A DNA stretch of 27,235 nt. Origin: Clostridia bacterium. GTDB lineage: Bacteria > Bacillota > Clostridia > Oscillospirales > Acutalibacteraceae. The stretch covers positions 1-27,235 of the forward strand of contig JAKSQL010000002.1 of assembly GCA_024404125.1 (NCBI GenBank). Reading direction: 5' to 3'. The notes under the pieces are model-generated. The model was not told where the DNA came from. It did not search any database and saw only the letters and a program-made list of their open reading frames with translations. Shown in pieces: positions 22,244 to 27,235 of the stretch. Both the position numbers and the translations under genes were made by a program. Positions within the stretch are counted from its first letter, which is position 1; the number at the start of each line of letters is the position of its first letter.

Positions 22244-23062
22244 ATGAAAAAATTTTTATCAATCATTTTAGCAGTATCACTCGTGGCTTTATGCCTTGCC
22301 GGTTGCGGCAGCAAAGACAGCAAAGCCAAAGAAGACACAACAATTACCGTAGCGGCAAGCGCAACTCCGCACTCCGAAGTTCTTGAGCAGTGCAAAGATG
22401 CACTTGAAAAAGACGGATATAAACTTGTAATCAAAACTATGGACGATTACGTTATCCCGAACACTGCAACCGAAAGCGGTGACGTTGATGCGAACTACTT
22501 CCAACACACTCCGTATCTTGACCAATTTAATAAGGAAAACGGCACTCACATCGTATCTGTTGCAAAAATCCACTACGAGCCGTACGGAGTATATGCAGGC
22601 ACCTCAAAAGCACTTGAGAGTATTCCCGACGGCGCTAAAATAGCAGTACCTAACGATGCTACTAACGAAGCACGTGCACTTATGCTTCTTGATGCTTGCG
22701 GTCTTATCAAACTTAACGATAATACAAACCTTACCGCAACCAAGAAAGACATTACCGAAAATCCCCACAACTATGACATAGTTGAGATGGAAGCGGCTCT
22801 GTTACCTTCTCAACTTGACGAAGTTGCAATTGCCGTAATCAACGGCAACTATGCTATTGAAGCAGGCCTTAAAGTATCCGAAGCACTCGCTACCGAAGAT
22901 GCCACTTCTACCGCTGCACAAACCTATGCAAACATTCTTGCCGTTAAAGAAGGCAACGAAAACAGTGCTAAAGTTAAAGCACTTGTAAAAGCATTGCAGA
23001 GCGATACCGTTAAATCGTTTATCGAAAGCAAGTACGCAGGTGCAGTTGTAGCAATATTCTAA
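22244..23062 (+). CDS. metQ: Methionine-binding lipoprotein MetQ
   Basis: The 272-residue extracellular binding protein has a lipobox CLAG-C (Cys21) and a NlpA/MetQ fold: VAASATPHSEVLEQ, DDYVIPNTATESGDVDANYFQHTPYLDQF, KIHYEPYGVYAG and IAVPNDATNEARAL. AAAGGAGAG precedes the ATG. It ends the operon at a strong terminator. Ligand is L-methionine in characterised members; the Cys-rich leader leaves open a related sulphur amino acid, which is inference. Confidence 0.95.
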   Translation: MKKFLSIILAVSLVALCLAGCGSKDSKAKEDTTITVAASATPHSEVLEQCKDALEKDGYKLVIKTMDDYVIPNTATESGDVDANYFQHTPYLDQFNKENGTHIVSVAKIHYEPYGVYAGTSKALESIPDGAKIAVPNDATNEARALMLLDACGLIKLNDNTNLTATKKDITENPHNYDIVEMEAALLPSQLDEVAIAVINGNYAIEAGLKVSEALATEDATSTAAQTYANILAVKEGNENSAKVKALVKALQSDTVKSFIESKYAGAVVAIF

Positions 23063-23069
23063 TTATTAA

Positions 23070-23114
23070 AAAAATGCGGACTAATGCTTAAAATCATTAG
23101 CCGCATTTTTTATT
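23070..23114 (+). terminator. Rho-independent terminator of metNIQ
   Basis: A long stem (23070-23079 plus 23081-23086 with 23095-23110, one bulged A) with an 8-base loop is followed by a T-rich tail. It lies 7 bases past the metQ stop. Confidence 0.9.
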
Positions 23115-23157
23115 ATTCTTTCAATTTATTACACATAATATTATTTGGTGATTGATA

Positions 23158-24573
23158 ATGAACAGAAAAACGAAAATAGTTTGTACCATAGGCCCTGCCT
23201 GTAACAGCGAAGAGGTAATAACCGAGTTATGCAAAGCGGGTATGAATGTCGCGCGCCTTAACTTTTCGCATGCAAACCACGAAGAGCATTTAAAAAACAT
23301 AAATCTTATTAAAAAAGTACGTGAAAAATTAGGTCTGCCGATAGCAATTTTGCTCGATACAAAAGGCCCCGAATACCGAATAAAAACTTTTAAGGACGGC
23401 AAGTGCGAACTGAAAGACGGTGATACTTTCACCTTTACAAAGGCGGATATAATAGGTGACGTAAGCCGAGTATCTGTAAGTTACGCCGGTATAATAGACG
23501 AACTTGATATAGGCGATACCATACTTCTTAACAACGGTCTTTTAAGTTTTAAGGTAAAGGACAAAACTGACATTGACCTTATATGTGAAGTTACATCGGG
23601 CGGAGTGCTTTCTGACCGTAAAAGTATGAGCTTTCCCAATAAAATTTTAAAGCAACCGTATTTAAGCAAGCAGGATAAGCAAGACCTGCTTTTCGGTGTT
23701 CAAAACGGCGTTGACTTTATTGCCTGCTCATTTGTATCAAAAGCGCAGGATTTAATTGACGTTAAAAATTTTCTTTCTGAAAGCGGACTCCAAGAGCAAG
23801 ACCTTATTGCAAAAATCGAAAACCGTGCGGGAGTCGATAACATAGAGGAAATCTGTTCGGAATGTAACGGCATTTTAATAGGCAGGGGAGATATGGGGGT
23901 TGAAATACCATTTGAAGAACTGCCGGCAATACAAAAACACCTTATTACAAAGTGTCGCCTTTTAGGCAAAAGGGTTATCACCGCTACCGAAATGCTTGAA
24001 TCAATGATAGAAAAACCACGTCCTACAAGAGCGGAGATTTCCGATGTTGCAAATGCGGTGTTCGATAACACAAGCGCTGTTATGCTCTCGGGTGAAACCG
24101 CCGCAGGTAAATATCCCGTAAAAGCGGTTGAAACTATGTCAAGAATTTTACTCGAAGCCGAAAAAAATATCCGCTATAAAGAACGGTTTTTGAGTTCGGA
24201 ATTTGTTATAAAAAATACCGTTGATGCGATAAGTCACGCAACCTGCGGTATGGCGATAGATATAAATGCTTCGGCAATAGCGGTGTGTTCAATTTCGGGT
24301 AATACCGTAAGAATGGTATCGCGATTTCGTCCTACGGTTGATATTTTAGGCATCACAACAAACAAAAAAACCTACCGCAAACTTGCACTTTCCTGGGGTG
24401 TAACCCCCGTTATGTGTGAAGAACTGCCCTCTACCGAGGTACTTTTTTACACGGCGAAAAATCTTGCAAAAGAACACCTTAAATTAAATTCGGGCGATAA
24501 AATAATAATCACCGGCGGTGTTACGAACGGCACCTCGGGCAATACAAACCTTATAAAAGTTGAAATTCTTTAA
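23158..24573 (+). CDS. pyk: Pyruvate kinase
   Basis: The 471-residue enzyme converts phosphoenolpyruvate and ADP to pyruvate and ATP. Seen: KIVCTIGPA, ARLNFSH (active-site Asn, Ser), LDTKGPE with the Glu that marks K+-dependent kinases, the catalytic Lys in IAKIENRAGV, and RGDMGVE for Mg binding. ITATEMLESM has Glu where most have ITATQMLESM. The C-terminal PEP-utiliser extra domain of some Bacillus enzymes is absent. The ATG at 23158 has GGTGA 6 bases upstream; a TTG two codons earlier is less likely. A terminator precedes the gene, so it has its own transcript, but I see no convincing promoter in the 45 bases between. It ends at a bidirectional terminator. Confidence 0.94.
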   Translation: MNRKTKIVCTIGPACNSEEVITELCKAGMNVARLNFSHANHEEHLKNINLIKKVREKLGLPIAILLDTKGPEYRIKTFKDGKCELKDGDTFTFTKADIIGDVSRVSVSYAGIIDELDIGDTILLNNGLLSFKVKDKTDIDLICEVTSGGVLSDRKSMSFPNKILKQPYLSKQDKQDLLFGVQNGVDFIACSFVSKAQDLIDVKNFLSESGLQEQDLIAKIENRAGVDNIEEICSECNGILIGRGDMGVEIPFEELPAIQKHLITKCRLLGKRVITATEMLESMIEKPRPTRAEISDVANAVFDNTSAVMLSGETAAGKYPVKAVETMSRILLEAEKNIRYKERFLSSEFVIKNTVDAISHATCGMAIDINASAIAVCSISGNTVRMVSRFRPTVDILGITTNKKTYRKLALSWGVTPVMCEELPSTEVLFYTAKNLAKEHLKLNSGDKIIITGGVTNGTSGNTNLIKVEIL

Positions 24574-24577
24574 AACA

Positions 24578-24623
24578 AAAAAGTGTTCCCCGCGAATGCG
24601 GAGAACACTTTTTGTTTTTATTT
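24578..24623. terminator. Bidirectional terminator between pyk and the ribosomal alpha operon
   Basis: Stem 24578-24593 with 24598-24613, one C-A mismatch, loop GAAT. On the plus strand it is followed by a T-rich tail (TGTTTTTATTTT), and on the minus strand by T-rich bases TTTTTTGTTTT, so it ends both pyk and rplQ transcripts. A second 7-bp hairpin without a U-tract (24640-24656) lies between it and rplQ. Confidence 0.85.
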
Positions 24624-24703
24624 TAATACACACATTATCCCGAAAAGTTTTTTCGGAAAACGATAGTTTCGCCAATTGAAAATGTGAGTACTAAACTGAG
24701 AAA

Positions 24704-25045
24704 TTATACAAGCTCAATGATTGCCATTTCAGCAGCATCGCCACGGCGAGGGCCTGTTTTTGTAATACGGCAATAACCGCCGTTTACGTCTTTATACTTA
24801 GGAGCAATTTCGTTGTAAAGTTTTGCAACTACGTCTTCCTTAGTAATAAAAGCCAATGCCTGACGTTTACTGTGAAGAGAATCGTTTTTAGCGAGTGTAA
24901 TATATTTCTCTGCCATTGACCTGACTTCTTTTGCTCTTGTAACGGTAGTTTCTATCTTACCGTTTTCGAGTAAAAAGGTTACCATTGCACGAAGCATAGC
25001 AGTTCTGTGGTCACTTGTTCTGCCTAATTTTCTGGTACCTGGCAT
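24704..25045 (-). CDS. rplQ: 50S ribosomal protein L17
   Basis: The 113-residue protein has the L17 signatures MPGTRKLGRTSDHRTAMLRAM and ITKTGPRRGDAAEMAIIEL. The ATG at 25045 has AAAAGGAG about 9 bases upstream; a GTG at 25054 is inside that site and is rejected. It is the last gene of the alpha operon, following rpoA by 31 bases, and ends before the bidirectional terminator. Confidence 0.98.
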   Translation of the reverse strand: MPGTRKLGRTSDHRTAMLRAMVTFLLENGKIETTVTRAKEVRSMAEKYITLAKNDSLHSKRQALAFITKEDVVAKLYNEIAPKYKDVNGGYCRITKTGPRRGDAAEMAIIELV

Positions 25046-25076
25046 TATTATCACTCCTTTTTAGGATTAGAAAATT

Positions 25077-26027
25077 TTATTCTTCATTTTTCTTGAGGGT
25101 AAAACCAAACGAAGCAAGTTTGGCAATTACTTCCTCTAAGGACTTGCGGCCCAAGTTTCTTACCTTCATCATATCCTCTTCGGACTTATTGATAAGGTCT
25201 TCAACCGTATTGATGGCTGCACGCTTTAAGCAGTTGTAACTGCGTACCGAGAGGTCAAGTTCATCGATAGTAAGGTCAAGCGCTTTTTCTTTTGCATTAT
25301 CGTTCTTTTCAGCCATAATGCTTGCGGTTTCGCTTACACCTTCGGTAAGGTCAAGCAAAAGTTCAAAGTGCTCAATCAAAATCTTAGCAGCAAGTGATAC
25401 TGCCTCGTTAGCGGCAACCGAACCGTCGGTCCAAACCTCTAACGTTAATTTATTCTTATCTATCGCACTGCCTACACGGGCGTTATCAACCGTAAAGTTT
25501 GCCTTTAAAACGGGAGAATAAATAGAATCTATCGGAATAACACCGATAACGTTCTGCGAAAGTTTATTCTGCTCAGCCGAAACGTAACCTCTGCCCTTGT
25601 CAAGTGTCATCTCCATATTGAGTTTGGCACCCTCGTCAAGAGTAGCAATGTACATATCCGGATTGAGAATTTCAACCTCTGAATCTGCCTTTATATCAGC
25701 GGCGGTAACGGTGCAAGGACCGGTTGCCTCAATATAAATTTTCTTTGCGGCATCAGAATGTAACTTTGCGATTAGTCCCTTAAGGTTAAGAACTATCTCG
25801 GTTACGTCTTCCTTTACACCGGGAACGGTGGAAAACTCGTGAAGAATACCGTCAATCTTAACCGAAGTTATTGCAACACCGGGGAGTATGGAAAGTAAAA
25901 CTCTGCGCATACTGTTGCCGAGTGTTATAGCATAACCGCGCTCAAGCGGCTCCATTACGAATTTACCGTAAGTACCGTCATTGGTGAGTTCAAGGGTTTC
26001 AATTCTGGGCTTTTCAATTTCTATCAT
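25077..26027 (-). CDS. rpoA: DNA-directed RNA polymerase subunit alpha
   Basis: The 316-residue alpha subunit has its N-terminal dimerisation domain (GYAITLGNSMRRVLLSILPGVA at about 30-51) and a C-terminal domain at about 245-310 with SVRSYNCLKRAAINTVEDLI and VRNLGRKSLEEV, which contacts UP elements and activators. AAGGAGC lies 6 bases before the ATG. It sits between rpsD and rplQ as in other Clostridia. Confidence 0.98.
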   Translation of the reverse strand: MIEIEKPRIETLELTNDGTYGKFVMEPLERGYAITLGNSMRRVLLSILPGVAITSVKIDGILHEFSTVPGVKEDVTEIVLNLKGLIAKLHSDAAKKIYIEATGPCTVTAADIKADSEVEILNPDMYIATLDEGAKLNMEMTLDKGRGYVSAEQNKLSQNVIGVIPIDSIYSPVLKANFTVDNARVGSAIDKNKLTLEVWTDGSVAANEAVSLAAKILIEHFELLLDLTEGVSETASIMAEKNDNAKEKALDLTIDELDLSVRSYNCLKRAAINTVEDLINKSEEDMMKVRNLGRKSLEEVIAKLASFGFTLKKNEE

Positions 26028-26044
26028 TTAAAAGCTCCTTTTCT

Positions 26045-26082
26045 CCGCACTTTTAATTTTTTAAAAAGTACTCTGAGTGCGG
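26045..26082. repeat. Inverted repeat in the rpsD-rpoA gap
   Basis: Arms CCGCACT (26045-26051) and AGTGCGG (26076-26082) flank 24 AT-rich bases that also hold an inner ACTTTT/AAAAGT pair. It has no U-tract outside the stem. It may be an mRNA processing or partial attenuation site that sets rpoA levels. Confidence 0.45.
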
Positions 26083-26105
26083 CGAGTACCGTACAGATAA
26101 TTTTA

Positions 26106-26732
26106 TTATCTTGAATAGAATTCGACAATGAGTTGCTCTTCAACCGGAGCTTCTATCTGCTCACGGTTCGGCAAAGCAATAACTTTAGCGGTAAGTTTCT
26201 CGCGGTCAACGTCAATCCACTCGGGAACGGGTCTTGCACCGTTAACTTCGATGATTGCTTTCATCTTTTCGCTATTGCGTGCTTTTTCACATACACTAAC
26301 GGTATCGCCCGCCTTCAAAAGATAAGAAGCAATATCTACTCTCTTGCCGTTAACTTCAAAATGACCGTGGCCTACGAGTTGACGTGCTTCTGCACGGCTG
26401 TTCGCAAAACCTACTCTGTAAACTACATTGTCAAGACGGCTTTCAAGTATGCGTAAAAGGTTATCACCTGTAACGCCTTGTTTTCTCTCAGCAACCTCAA
26501 AATAATGATGGAACTGATTCTCCTGAACGCCGTAAAAACGTCTCGCGGTCTGCTTTGCACGAAGCTGCAAACCGTATTCTGATGACTTCTTTCTACCCTG
26601 TCCGTGTTGACCGGGGGCATAGCCGCGGATACCAACCGAACATTTATCAGAATAGCAGCGTTCGCCCTTTAAGAACAGTTTCTGTCCCTCACGGCGACAA
26701 AGTCTGCATACTGCACCGGTATATCTTGCCAT
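26106..26732 (-). CDS. rpsD: 30S ribosomal protein S4
   Basis: The 208-residue S4 has the N-terminal zinc-type motif CRLCRREG with a further Cys pair (CYSDKCSVGIRGYAPGQHG), and the S4 RNA-binding domain (LESRLDNVVYRVGFANSRAEARQLVGHGH). The two CxxC-like pairs mark the zinc-binding (C+) form of S4. GGAGGTG precedes the ATG. Having rpsD within this operon is the Clostridia arrangement. Confidence 0.98.
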   Translation of the reverse strand: MARYTGAVCRLCRREGQKLFLKGERCYSDKCSVGIRGYAPGQHGQGRKKSSEYGLQLRAKQTARRFYGVQENQFHHYFEVAERKQGVTGDNLLRILESRLDNVVYRVGFANSRAEARQLVGHGHFEVNGKRVDIASYLLKAGDTVSVCEKARNSEKMKAIIEVNGARPVPEWIDVDREKLTAKVIALPNREQIEAPVEEQLIVEFYSR

Positions 26733-26775
26733 CTGTTACACCTCCAAATTTTTGATGCGTAAATTTTTTAAATTA

Positions 26776-27177
26776 TTAAACTCGTCTTCTCTTGGGAGGA
26801 CGGCAGCCATTGTGCGGTATCGGGGTAACGTCTTTAATCATACTTACCTCAAGACCTGCTGACTGTAATGCGCGGATAGCCGCCTCACGTCCGGCACCCG
26901 GACCTTTAACATAAACCTCAACAGTTTTAAGACCGTGCTCCATAGCAGCCTTGGCAGCCATTTCGGCAGCACTCTGAGCGGCAAACGGAGTGGACTTCTT
27001 CGAACCTCTGAAGCCTAACTCACCGGCAGATGCCCATGAAAGAGCGTTGCCCTGAGTATCGGTGATGGTAACTATTGTGTTATTGAAGGTCGACTGGATA
27101 TGAGCGGCACCACGTTCAATGTTTTTCTTTTCACGACGACGGCGGGTTGCTGTCGTCTTACCCTTTGCAGTAGCCAT
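26776..27177 (-). CDS. rpsK: 30S ribosomal protein S11
   Basis: The 133-residue protein has the S11 signatures GAAHIQSTFNNTIVTITDTQ and VKGPGAGREAAIRALQSAGL and ends with the typical HNGCRPPKRRRV. AGGAGGG lies 6 bases before the ATG. It follows rpsM by 15 bases and precedes rpsD. Confidence 0.98.
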   Translation of the reverse strand: MATAKGKTTATRRRREKKNIERGAAHIQSTFNNTIVTITDTQGNALSWASAGELGFRGSKKSTPFAAQSAAEMAAKAAMEHGLKTVEVYVKGPGAGREAAIRALQSAGLEVSMIKDVTPIPHNGCRPPKRRRV

Positions 27178-27192
27178 TATTTACCCTCCTGC

Positions 27193-27235
27193 TTATTTCT
27201 TCTTGTTAGCTATCGTTCTCTTCGGACCTTTGCGG
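27193..27235 (-). CDS. rpsM: 30S ribosomal protein S13, C-terminal end (partial)
   Basis: Only the last 13 codons plus the stop are inside the window. They read RKGPKRTIANKKK, the typical C-terminal tail of S13 that contacts P-site tRNA. The gene continues beyond the right edge and heads the visible part of the alpha operon. Confidence 0.92.
   Translation of the reverse strand, partial: RKGPKRTIANKKK

Noticed and set aside
1..27235. CRISPR array, IS element or rRNA/tRNA genes
   Set aside because: No regularly spaced repeats, transposase frames or conserved rRNA/tRNA segments were seen on either strand.

Overview
The window looks like a chromosomal segment of a Gram-positive, low-to-moderate GC Clostridia bacterium, probably Oscillospirales/Ruminococcaceae-like. 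The evidence is the ribosomal alpha-operon order rpsM-rpsK-rpsD-rpoA-rplQ, separate secD and secF genes, several consensus sigma-A promoters (TTGACA-like, 17-bp spacer, TATAAT), strong AGGAGG ribosome binding sites and U-tract hairpin terminators. The taxonomic placement is an inference; no rRNA or tRNA gene is present.

Layout. (1) 1-5396: a GMP synthase ATP-pyrophosphatase gene without its glutaminase domain, followed by tandem terminators; then an amino-sugar operon on the minus strand with a phosphoglucosamine mutase carrying an N-terminal XRE helix-turn-helix, followed by nagB; then an M14 metallopeptidase and a divergent NUDIX hydrolase. The HTH-GlmM leader holds a promoter and four inverted repeats, so the protein may be an enzyme that also regulates its own operon. 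(2) 5397-9124: a type Ic aspartate aminotransferase and secD-secF, each unit with a near-consensus promoter. (3) 9171-18055: nine tightly packed minus-strand genes encoding a headful-packaging, short-tailed-phage-like particle: TerS-like, TerL, a one-TM protein, scaffold, capsid with an Ig-like domain, portal, adaptor, nozzle/stabilisation-like protein and a GHL10 cell-wall glycosidase lipoprotein. There is no integrase, repressor, replication, tail-fibre or endolysin gene, and all reading frames and TerL active-site motifs look intact. It resembles a domesticated capsid/packaging cassette or GTA-like element rather than a normal prophage. (4) 18112-20249: a DUF2975 membrane protein with the conserved pair ACT-domain (UPF0237) and UPF0210. 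(5) 20259-23112: a metNIQ ABC transporter preceded by a consensus promoter, a 35-codon peptide with a Cys-rich end, and mutually exclusive antiterminator and terminator helices: a strong candidate for translation-coupled attenuation. (6) 23158-24573: pyruvate kinase, converging on (7) the end of the ribosomal alpha operon (24704-27235).

Functional reading. Most of the window is housekeeping: purine and amino-sugar metabolism, secretion, translation and glycolysis. The parts least explained by standard annotation are the capsid cassette, the HTH-GlmM fusion with its operator-like leader, and the Cys-rich leader peptide of metNIQ. No gene-free stretch exceeds 300 bases; the two longest (3617-3905 and 20250-20532) are the regulatory leaders described below.
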